A DNA stretch of 12,276 nucleotides. It comes from Actinomycetes bacterium (GTDB lineage Bacteria > Actinomycetota > Acidimicrobiia > Spongiisociales > UBA4744). The stretch's first letter is position 1. Each line of letters starts with the position of its first letter. Made by a program: the position numbers and the translations under genes. Below are positions 6,095 to 12,276 of the stretch, in pieces. The notes beneath the pieces are model-generated. The model was not told where the DNA came from. It did no database searches and saw only the letters and a list, made by a program, of their open reading frames with translations. The stretch spans positions 1-12,276 of the forward strand of contig JAHEDM010000032.1 in the NCBI GenBank assembly GCA_024641205.1. Reading direction: 5' to 3'.

Positions 6095-9000
6095 CGCCGG
6101 CCACTCTCGACGATCGGTATCTGGTCGAAGAGGGTCGGATCTACTTGACTGGCATGCAGGCGATCACGCGCGCCATCATCGATCAATCTCGCCGGGATAG
6201 GCGAGCTGGTGCCGTTAGAGGTACTTTCATCTCGGGTTACCCAGGGTCGCCACTCGGGGGTCTCGAGAACGTCCTCCGATCCGCTGGAAACCTGCTCGAA
6301 GAAGGCGGGACCATCCTGCAACCAGCCGTCAACGAGGAGTTGGCTGCGACCGCCGTGCTGGGCGCCACCAAACGAGGGATCTTCCCCGATGATCGCATCG
6401 ACGGCGTCACCGGAATCTGGTACGGCAAATGCAACGGAGTCGATCGATGCGTCGACGTCTTCAAATACGGAAACTACGGAGGGATGGGGGCTGATGATGC
6501 AGTCCTGGTCCTTGCCGGCGACGACCCCAACGTCAAGAGCTCCGGAATCCCAGGCGAAAGCGAACACACCCTGGCAGCCGCCGGGATACCCGTCCTATAC
6601 CCGTCGTCCGTCGAAGAGTTCCACACGTTCACCCTGCACGGCATAGCCATGTCACGCTCGTCGGGATGCTGGGTCGGCCTCAAGCTCACCACCGACTTGT
6701 GCGACGGCGGTGCCATCTTCGATGTTTCAGCCAACAGGCCGGAAACGCTGCAACCCGACCCGCCCTCCGGTTTCTCCAAGTTCGACACCTACTTCTACTT
6801 CGGTCAACCGATCCTGGACGGGGAAGACAGCCTCTACGGCCCACGCCACGAGATGGTGCGCACCTACGCCCGACTCAATGAACTCGACCGCGTCGTCGTA
6901 GATGGACCGAACGATCGACTGGCGATACTGGCAGCCGGCAAAACCTACTCCGACACCCGCCAGGCTCTCACCGATCTCGGCCTGGACGACGCCGATTTGC
7001 GCGCCATCGGCGTCCGCCTCATAAAGATCGGCCTCATCTATCCACTCGACAGCAGAGCTCTGGCAACTCATCTCGCAGGAGTCGAGAAGGCCCTCGTGAT
7101 CGAGGAAAAACGGGGCATCGTCGAACAGCAGCTCAAAGCACAGCTCTTCGGAACCGACGATCCGCCGGACGTGATCGGCAAACAAGACGAACAAGACGAA
7201 TCCCTAATCCCGATTCGCGGCGAACTCGACGCCGACCTCCTGCAACCCATCCTTGCCGGGCGCTTGCGCCGTCTTGGATGGTCACCAGAATCTCGCAGAA
7301 CCCGTATCCCGATCGCCGACTCCGGATCCCATGCCAGGCGATCAGCCAACTATTGCTCGGGGTGCCCTCACAGTCGCGGCACGGTCGCCCCCGACGGACA
7401 AATCGTCCTGGGAGGCATTGGCTGTCACTCGATCGGCATGTTCCTCAACCAGCCGTCCCGCCGCTACGAGTACAACGTCCAAATGGGCGGCGAGGGAGCC
7501 CCCTGGATCGGCACGGCGCCCTTTGTCGGCACCGACCACATCATCCAGAACCTCGGGGATGGCACCTACTTCCACTCGGCCAGCCAGTCGGTACGGGCCT
7601 GCATCGAAGCCGGCGTGAACATAACCTTCCGGCTCCTCTACAACGGGTACATCTCCATGACCGGAGGGCAAGGAATACCCGGGGCAGCCGGAGCCGCGGC
7701 ACTCGCCAAAGAACTTGCAGCAATGGGTGTTGCCCGGACCGTCATCGTTACGGAAACACCCAGAGACCTTCGCCGTGCCAAAGCGAAGGCCATCGAAGTT
7801 GTTGGCCCCGATGATCTAACCGACTCGCTCGAACGCCTAAACGCCATCCCCGGGGTGACCGTCCTCATCCACGACCGGGCCTGCGCTCTCGAACGCCGCC
7901 GCTCCTGGCGCCGGGGCGCAGCGGCTCCCGCGGAGCGACTGATGATCCACGAACGCCTGTGTGAAGGCTGTGGCGACTGCGGGACCAAGGCAAACTGCCC
8001 CTCGCTAGAACCCGTCCACACAGAGTTCGGTCGCAAGACCCGGATCCAGCAATCCTCATGCGCTGTCGACCTTGCCTGCCTCGAGGGCGATTGCCCTTCA
8101 TTCATCACCGTCACAACCTCGCGCGGTTCCCGGGTCGGCAGGAAACGGCCCCCCGAAATCAACTCAAACGAAATCCCGGCTCCGCAGAAAGAGTCGCACC
8201 CTCGAACCGATCTCCTGATAATTGGGATTGGCGGGACAGGCATCGTCACCATCAACGCGCTCCTGGCACACGCCGCACTGCACGACGGCATCTATGCGGT
8301 CACACTCGACCAGACCGGACTCGCCCAAAAGGGCGGTCCCGTCGGATCACATATCCGCTTCGCCAACTCTCCTGACCTGCTCTCCACCAACAAAGTGGGG
8401 GAGAGGGCTGCCGATACCGTGCTCGCTCTCGACCTGATCGAAGCCGTTCAACCACACAACCTCGCCAGATTCAATCCCGAACGAACGGGCCTTGTCGCCG
8501 ACCTGAGCGTGACGCCAACCGGTGAAATGATCCGAGACCCCTGGGTTGAAGAACCTGACGCTGATGCCCTGTTCGAAACTGTGAGCCGGGCCGCTCACCC
8601 CGACCGGCAGGCGGCGCTCCCCGCCCGCGCCATCGCAGAGCGACTCTTCGGTGACCACATGAAAGCCAATCTCATCAGTCTGGGAGCAGCCCTCCAGAGC
8701 GGCCTGCTACCGGTATCGGTAGAAGCGGTGGAAGCAGCTATCAGATTGAACGCAGTCGAGGTGGAAGACAACATCCTGGCTCTCACCTACGGCCGGCTTT
8801 GGGTCTCCGATCCGGACCGTGTGCGCCTTCTAAGTGAACCCACTTCCATCGACCCGGTTGCCGCACTGTCCCCGGAACAACGTCTTGCCTACGACTCTCT
8901 ATCAGACCGCATCGACTCTGTTCCCGGTGACCTGCGGAGCCTCCTGCTGAAGCGAACGGCCGACCTCATCGACTACCAGAGTCCGGCCTACGCGTCCTCG

Positions 9001-9540
9001 TACCTGGACTTCTTGGAAGAGTTCATCGATCTCGAGCAGCGACGGTTCCCCGGTAGCACCCGCATCTCCGAGTCGGTTGCCAAGCATCTCTACAAACTGA
9101 TGGCCTACAAGGACGAGTACGAGACCGCCCGTCTGCTGCTCGACCCCGCCTGGCGAAGCAGCCTGGGAGCGACGTTCGGAGAGAACCCAAAGGTCCGATA
9201 CAACCTTCACCCACCGATACTTCGTGCGATCGGGATCAATCGCAAGCTTCGCTTCGGCTCCTGGTTCGACCCCGTTCTGCGGGTCCTACGGGCGATGCGT
9301 CGGCTGCGCGGCACCCGACTCGACCCGTTCGGACGGCTGGAGTCGCGTCGCCTCGAGAGGGAACTACCCAACTGGTATCGAGACCTGCTTCGCAGCTCAA
9401 TACAAACCAACGATATGGAATCGATGGTCCAACTCGCCGACCTTCCAGATCAGATCCGAGGGTACGAAGACATCAAGAAGGCAAACGCAGAGAGAGTGCG
9501 CGAACAGGCTTCCACCCTGGTTGCGATGACCGGGGGTTAG
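6091..9540 (+). CDS. Indolepyruvate ferredoxin oxidoreductase-type 2-oxoacid oxidoreductase, single-chain (IorA/IorB fused)
   Basis: This 1149-residue enzyme oxidatively decarboxylates a 2-oxo acid, normally to an acyl-CoA, passing electrons to ferredoxin. The N-terminal domain reads LTGMQAITRAIIDQSRRD and SGYPGSPLGGLE, as in IorA. CSGCP (C422, C425) and GGIGCHS precede the thiamine diphosphate region with GDGT at about 489-492. An iron-sulfur segment follows with C624, C627, C630 and C636, then C657, C663 and C668. The gamma-type domain starts near 706 with LLIIGIGGTGIVTINALL, and a helical C-terminal region fills the rest. The single-chain form of about 1150 residues is the type found in aerobic bacteria, whereas archaeal enzymes are two subunits. 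It overlaps livF by ATGA and ends the operon. Aryl pyruvates are the classical substrates, but a different 2-oxo acid is possible. Confidence 0.92.
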   Translation: MTPATLDDRYLVEEGRIYLTGMQAITRAIIDQSRRDRRAGAVRGTFISGYPGSPLGGLENVLRSAGNLLEEGGTILQPAVNEELAATAVLGATKRGIFPDDRIDGVTGIWYGKCNGVDRCVDVFKYGNYGGMGADDAVLVLAGDDPNVKSSGIPGESEHTLAAAGIPVLYPSSVEEFHTFTLHGIAMSRSSGCWVGLKLTTDLCDGGAIFDVSANRPETLQPDPPSGFSKFDTYFYFGQPILDGEDSLYGPRHEMVRTYARLNELDRVVVDGPNDRLAILAAGKTYSDTRQALTDLGLDDADLRAIGVRLIKIGLIYPLDSRALATHLAGVEKALVIEEKRGIVEQQLKAQLFGTDDPPDVIGKQDEQDESLIPIRGELDADLLQPILAGRLRRLGWSPESRRTRIPIADSGSHARRSANYCSGCPHSRGTVAPDGQIVLGGIGCHSIGMFLNQPSRRYEYNVQMGGEGAPWIGTAPFVGTDHIIQNLGDGTYFHSASQSVRACIEAGVNITFRLLYNGYISMTGGQGIPGAAGAAALAKELAAMGVARTVIVTETPRDLRRAKAKAIEVVGPDDLTDSLERLNAIPGVTVLIHDRACALERRRSWRRGAAAPAERLMIHERLCEGCGDCGTKANCPSLEPVHTEFGRKTRIQQSSCAVDLACLEGDCPSFITVTTSRGSRVGRKRPPEINSNEIPAPQKESHPRTDLLIIGIGGTGIVTINALLAHAALHDGIYAVTLDQTGLAQKGGPVGSHIRFANSPDLLSTNKVGERAADTVLALDLIEAVQPHNLARFNPERTGLVADLSVTPTGEMIRDPWVEEPDADALFETVSRAAHPDRQAALPARAIAERLFGDHMKANLISLGAALQSGLLPVSVEAVEAAIRLNAVEVEDNILALTYGRLWVSDPDRVRLLSEPTSIDPVAALSPEQRLAYDSLSDRIDSVPGDLRSLLLKRTADLIDYQSPAYASSYLDFLEEFIDLEQRRFPGSTRISESVAKHLYKLMAYKDEYETARLLLDPAWRSSLGATFGENPKVRYNLHPPILRAIGINRKLRFGSWFDPVLRVLRAMRRLRGTRLDPFGRLESRRLERELPNWYRDLLRSSIQTNDMESMVQLADLPDQIRGYEDIKKANAERVREQASTLVAMTGG

Positions 9541-9547
9541 GCGAGTT

Positions 9548-10183
9548 CTAGGCCTCGCCAACCACCACAGGATCACCGGACCAAGCCTTCAATACTTGGT
9601 CTGACTCGACGACCCAGCCGAACCCGAATCCCAGCGTGGCCAGCGCCATGTCGTGGCGCGACTTCTCAAGCTCACCGGTCGCATCCGAGACAACGAACAC
9701 CCGATAGTCGCGTTGGCTGGCATCTCTGGCAGAGGTTTCGACACACATGTTGGTTGTGACTCCGCACATGACCAGGCTGTCGATACCCAAGCTGGTCAGA
9801 ATCGGTTCGAGGCCGGTCCCGTAGAAGGCACTGTATCGGTTCTTTTCCACGACGAAGTCCCCTTCGGCAGGAGTGAGTTCGTCCACAATTTCGGCGTCCC
9901 AACTGCCCGCCGCCAATGACTTCGTGTCGGCCAGCGCCGGCAGGAGATCCTGCACGAGCACGCCACCATCGCGGTAGTCGGTTCGATAGACGTACCTCGT
10001 GTAGATGATCGGCACATCGGCTGCACGGGCAGCGTCAACAAGTTTGCGGGCTCCACCGATGGCATCGTTCGTCATCGAAACATCCAGGCCCAACCCGGCG
10101 AACGATCCTTCCGGATGGCAGAAACCGTTCTGCATGTCGATGACCATAAGAGCCGTACGTTCTGTGCTCATTGTCGCAGGCAT
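9548..10183 (-). CDS. Isochorismatase-family cysteine hydrolase
   Basis: This 211-residue protein has the isochorismatase-like fold with a complete catalytic triad: Asp16 in MVIDMQNGF, Lys114 in VVEKNRYSAF, and Cys147 in CGVTTNMCVETSARDA, with the cis-peptide region at GVTTN. Members with this Cys hydrolyse C-N bonds (nicotinamide, N-carbamoylsarcosine, ureidoacrylate, biuret). True isochorismate vinyl-ether hydrolases lack the Cys, so amidase or ureidohydrolase chemistry is expected. I start at ATG 10183 because AAGGAGGA (10188-10195) is ideally spaced from it. An upstream in-frame TTG at 10201 would put the ribosome binding site inside the gene. The gene converges on the oxidoreductase with a 7-bp gap and has a shared-type operator 17 bp upstream, placing it in the same regulon. 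The substrate is unknown. Confidence 0.9.
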   Translation of the reverse strand: MPATMSTERTALMVIDMQNGFCHPEGSFAGLGLDVSMTNDAIGGARKLVDAARAADVPIIYTRYVYRTDYRDGGVLVQDLLPALADTKSLAAGSWDAEIVDELTPAEGDFVVEKNRYSAFYGTGLEPILTSLGIDSLVMCGVTTNMCVETSARDASQRDYRVFVVSDATGELEKSRHDMALATLGFGFGWVVESDQVLKAWSGDPVVVGEA

Positions 10184-10199
10184 GGCGTCCTCCTTAGCC

Positions 10200-10214
10200 A
10201 AACGTCAGACCTTT
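10200..10214. promoter_or_regulatory. Operator palindrome 3, upstream of the Cys hydrolase
   Basis: The sequence AAACGTCAGACCTTT is a third perfect match to AAAnGTCnGACnTTT. It lies just upstream of the ribosome binding site of the hydrolase. Unlike the other three sites it has no good -35/-10 pair at the standard offset. A TAGTCT (minus strand, 10220-10215) could be a -10 box, which would put the operator over the transcription start. Either arrangement suits repression. Confidence 0.75.
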
Positions 10215-10337
10215 AGACTAGTGGCGCTTGTTTTGCTTCGCTGGTGCGACATCAGAGAGGAGAACGACTGCAAAATAGGCCCTATCTTGCCTGGTGGCCG
10301 CCGGCAACGGGGGCCCAAACGCCCTCGGTCTTCGTAC
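10215..10337. other. Divergent intergenic region without a recognisable gene
   Basis: This is the middle of the 218-bp gap between the hydrolase and the MaoC operon. I see no credible coding frame with a ribosome binding site. It holds the possible minus-strand -10 box noted with operator 3, and an imperfect GC-rich inverted repeat at 10288-10308 (TTGCC pairing with GGCAA, with an inner bulge) that has no T run. Nothing else stands out. Confidence 0.5.
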
Positions 10338-10366
10338 TTGACCCCTAAATGTCTGATGTTTACGCT
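10338..10366 (+). promoter_or_regulatory. Predicted promoter of the MaoC-LLM-hydratase operon
   Basis: TTGACC (10338-10343) and TACGCT (10361-10366) form a -35/-10 pair with a 17-bp spacer. The -35 hexamer is identical to that of the transporter operon. Transcription would start near 10373, leaving a leader of about 29 nt. Operator palindrome 4 fills the spacer. Confidence 0.7.
10347..10361. promoter_or_regulatory. Operator palindrome 4, in the MaoC operon promoter
   Basis: The sequence AAATGTCTGATGTTT matches AAAnGTCnGACnTTT except for T in place of C at 10357. Its position relative to the -35 and -10 boxes is the same to the base as at the regulator and transporter promoters. The mismatch could make this the weakest-bound, most easily derepressed site. 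Confidence 0.75.
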
Positions 10367-10401
10367 CTCAGCAGAAACCCGCTACACCGGAGCGTGCACC
10401 A

Positions 10402-10920
10402 ATGGCTGTGAAGGAAACCACTCTCGGCCGCTTCTACGAGGATTTTGAGGTCGGCGACCTGTACCGCCACCCACTCGGCAGAACCATCATTGACGCAGAC
10501 AACGTCTGGTTCACCCTGCTCACAATGAACACCAACCCGTATCACTTCGACTACACCTACGCAGCCAAGAGCGAGTTCGGCAAGCCGCTGGTCAACTCGG
10601 GCCTAACCGTCGCCATCGTGCTCGGCCAATCAGTCATCGATACAAGCCAGCAGGCCTTCGCAAACCTCGGATGGGACAAGATCCGTCTCCCTAACCCGCT
10701 ATTCGTTGGCGACACCCTCTACGCAGAGAGCCTCATCCTCGAAAAGCGCGAATCCAAATCCCGGCCGCATGCAGGGATCGTCAAGATAAAGACCCGAGGC
10801 TTAAACCAGCACGGTGACGAGATTGTGACATGGGAGCGCACGTTCTACGTGTATAAGCGCGGTGCCGACGCAACCAAATCGCCCTTTCCGGAAGCCAAGA
10901 CACCGCTCGAGGCTGATTGA
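10402..10920 (+). CDS. MaoC-family (hot-dog fold) dehydratase/hydratase
   Basis: This 172-residue single hot-dog-fold protein is of the kind that hydrates or dehydrates an acyl-CoA. It opens with GRFYEDFEVGDLYRHPLGRT, and the active-site stretch LLTMNTNPYHFDYTYA spans residues 39-54. His48 is present, but Asn43 stands where (R)-specific enoyl-CoA hydratases have the catalytic Asp of GDxNPxH. I believe this is a feature of a MaoC subgroup that includes mesaconyl-CoA hydratase-like proteins. The rest, including LGWDKIRLPNPLFVGDTLYA and LEKRESKSRPHAGIV, is well conserved in tone, so the gene looks intact. The ATG has a modest GGAG nine bases upstream. It is first in a three-gene operon, and its stop overlaps the next start (TGATG). 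Confidence 0.9.
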   Translation: MAVKETTLGRFYEDFEVGDLYRHPLGRTIIDADNVWFTLLTMNTNPYHFDYTYAAKSEFGKPLVNSGLTVAIVLGQSVIDTSQQAFANLGWDKIRLPNPLFVGDTLYAESLILEKRESKSRPHAGIVKIKTRGLNQHGDEIVTWERTFYVYKRGADATKSPFPEAKTPLEAD

Positions 10921-11930
10921 TGCGACTCGGGCTGGGGCCGTGGGGCGAAACCGTCGCAGAGGTTTTGGCCGCCACAAGCGCAGCAGAGGATGGCGGATTC
11001 GAGACTGCCTGGTTCCCAGAGCTACACCGGACGGCGTTCATCCCTGCGGCCGCAGCAGCTTCCAAGACCTCTCGCATTGCCATAGGGACCGGTATCGCAC
11101 TCGCCTTTGTCCGGAGCCCACTGACGCTGGCATTGACGGCTCTGGACCTCGACGAGATCACCGATGGCCGCTTTGTGCTCGGACTTGGGACCGGGGTCGC
11201 CCGGCTGAATCACGACTGGCACAACGCACATTTCGGTAAACCTGTCCGGCACCTGCGTGAAACCGTGTCCATTGTCCGCCAGATCATCGAGGCAAGCCAC
11301 AAAGGCGAGCCGATCGACATGGAAGGAGGGGATGAACGAATCCGCCTTCACGGATATCGGCGGCCTTTCACCCCCGACCGCACCGACATTCCGATCTACG
11401 TTGGTTCGATGGGTCCCCTAATGAGCCGATTAGCTGGAGAAATCGCAGATGGGTGGATCGCTCTTGAACTCGGATCGCTGCCTCACTTCGAAGGCGAGGT
11501 CCTTCCCCAGATTGAAGCCGGACTGTCGAAGGCCGGAAGGAAACGCGACTCCCTGACGATGGTCGCGTCTGCCTGTTGCGTCATCCACCACGACTCGCAC
11601 GAAGCCAAGCGTCGCATGGCCGGCCTCGTGGCGTTCTACGCTTCAGTCAGGACCTACACGTCGTTTTTCGCCTGGCACGGATTCGAACGAGAAGCACTCG
11701 CCATTCAGGAACTGAGCCGCCTCGGTGACACCACCGGCATGATCGATGCTTGCCCCGACGAAATGGTTGAAACATTCACCCTGGCGGGCACTCCCGACGA
11801 AGTCCGCCAGCGTTTGGCTGCGTACGAGGGGAAGGTCGATTCCGTCAAGCTGAGCCCACCCACGCATCACGTCCCTCACGAGGTGACGCGTGAAGCGCAG
11901 CACTCGATTCTCGAACTGTTCTCGACATGA
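10920..11930 (+). CDS. LLM-class (luciferase-like) flavin-dependent oxidoreductase
   Basis: This 336-residue protein is of the bacterial luciferase/F420-dependent reductase superfamily, a TIM barrel using FMN or F420. It starts MRLGLGPWGET, with AEDGGFETAWFPE, then RIAIGTGIALAFVRSPLTLA and LDLDEITDGRFVLGLGTGV, all standard for the superfamily. IPIYVGSMGPLMSRLAGEIADGW marks the later barrel strands, and TFTLAGTPDEVRQRL the C-terminus. I use the ATG at 10920, which overlaps the MaoC stop as TGATG. A TTG one codon earlier is also possible. Family members act as monooxygenases (RutA, alkanesulfonate) or F420 reductases, and the sequence alone does not decide which. Its place between two CoA-ester hydratases suggests a step on a CoA-linked intermediate. 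Confidence 0.9.
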   Translation: MRLGLGPWGETVAEVLAATSAAEDGGFETAWFPELHRTAFIPAAAAASKTSRIAIGTGIALAFVRSPLTLALTALDLDEITDGRFVLGLGTGVARLNHDWHNAHFGKPVRHLRETVSIVRQIIEASHKGEPIDMEGGDERIRLHGYRRPFTPDRTDIPIYVGSMGPLMSRLAGEIADGWIALELGSLPHFEGEVLPQIEAGLSKAGRKRDSLTMVASACCVIHHDSHEAKRRMAGLVAFYASVRTYTSFFAWHGFEREALAIQELSRLGDTTGMIDACPDEMVETFTLAGTPDEVRQRLAAYEGKVDSVKLSPPTHHVPHEVTREAQHSILELFST

Positions 11931-11940
11931 AGGAACTCCG

Positions 11941-12276
11941 ATGGACTTCAACATCCGCGATAGGGTCGCATACCTGTCGTTCGACCGTCCCGATCAACTC
12001 AACGGCATCACCGAGGAAGTCATTGACCAACTCGGAGAATCGATTGCGACCGTAGCCGCCGACCCGACGCTGGTGGCAATGGTCATCCAAGGGACCGGTA
12101 AGGCGTTTTGTGTTGGCCTCGACATCGATTTGCTGGATCGAGCCTTCGAAGACAGCGACTATTTCACCTTAGTCCTGCAACGCTACGGTCAAGTGCTGCA
12201 AGATCTCGAGGCTCTCGACGTGCCGGTCATCGCAGCTGTCAATGGGATTACCCGGGCAGGCGGGTTTGAACTGATG
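11941..12276 (+). CDS. Enoyl-CoA hydratase/isomerase family protein, N-terminal part (cut by window edge)
   Basis: The first 112 residues of a crotonase-fold protein are present. It begins MDFNIRDRVAYLSFDRPDQLNGI, has the first oxyanion-hole segment GKAFCVGLDIDLL (about residues 53-65), and reaches the second segment NGITRAGGFELM at the edge. In this segment G107 and G108 supply the backbone amide. Glu110 matches the first catalytic Glu of hydratases (the E of GGGxEL), but the position before GG is Ala where Gly is usual. The second Glu would be outside the window, so hydratase, isomerase or hydrolase activity cannot be told apart. AAGGA lies six bases before the ATG. The 10-bp gap to the LLM gene makes it the third gene of that operon. 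Confidence 0.9.
   Translation, partial: MDFNIRDRVAYLSFDRPDQLNGITEEVIDQLGESIATVAADPTLVAMVIQGTGKAFCVGLDIDLLDRAFEDSDYFTLVLQRYGQVLQDLEALDVPVIAAVNGITRAGGFELM

Noticed and set aside
9540..9559. 6-bp hairpin (GGCGAG / CTCGCC) at the convergent junction, considered as a bidirectional terminator
   Set aside because: The stem is short with an 8-nt loop, overlaps both gene ends, and has no T run on either strand. It is too weak to call.
10184..10201. TTG at 10201 as the start of the Cys hydrolase
   Set aside because: It would place the strong AAGGAGGA ribosome binding site inside the coding region and overlap operator 3. ATG 10183 is correctly spaced.
10288..10308. Imperfect GC-rich inverted repeat in the divergent gap, considered as a small RNA or terminator
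   Set aside because: The stem is bulged, there is no T run, and no promoter is clearly associated.

Overview
The window looks like chromosome of a GC-rich Actinomycetota, with an Acidimicrobiia-like or related uncultured lineage as my best guess. The grounds are codon and base composition, a lipoprotein with a long Thr/Ala/Ser linker, a GTG start, one apparently leaderless gene, and a luciferase-like (LLM, possibly F420-linked) oxidoreductase. This is inference from sequence character, not a database placement. Nearly the whole window is coding. The largest gap is the 218-bp divergent region at 10184-10401. I see no RNA genes, CRISPR arrays or mobile elements.

Layout. (1) At the left edge, on the minus strand, is the N-terminal half of a GntR/FadR-type regulator. 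(2) Divergent from it is a flavin oxidoreductase of the nitronate monooxygenase/2-nitropropane dioxygenase family (333-1298). (3) A tightly packed plus-strand operon (1409-9540) encodes a complete branched-chain-amino-acid-type ABC importer: lipoprotein binding protein, LivH, a natural LivM-LivG fusion, and LivF. It continues without a gap into a 1149-residue fused indolepyruvate-type 2-oxoacid:ferredoxin oxidoreductase. The last three junctions are 4-bp ATGA overlaps. (4) A convergent minus-strand isochorismatase-family Cys hydrolase follows (9548-10183). (5) A second plus-strand operon starts at 10402: MaoC-type hydratase, LLM flavin oxidoreductase, and an enoyl-CoA hydratase/isomerase cut by the window edge.

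The main finding is a regulon written into the gaps. A 15-bp palindrome, AAAnGTCnGACnTTT, occurs three times perfectly and once with one mismatch, and only between genes: in front of the regulator (and the divergent oxidoreductase), the transporter operon, the Cys hydrolase and the MaoC operon. In three of the four cases it lies between a -35 and a -10 box 17 bp apart with exactly the same offset, ending on the first base of the -10. This is the layout of a repressor site. Its GTC-n-GAC core is what FadR-family GntR proteins recognise, so the edge regulator is the natural candidate for an autoregulated, substrate-responsive repressor of all four units.

Together the genes look like one inducible catabolic module. 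A small carboxylate or amino-acid-like compound is imported. A 2-oxo acid derived from it, perhaps an aryl-pyruvate type, is oxidatively decarboxylated. CoA-ester hydratases, an LLM oxygenase, an amidase-like Cys hydrolase and an atypical flavin oxidoreductase act around it. The substrate cannot be read from the sequence. Genes for acyl-CoA ligation or thiolysis may lie to the right of the window.
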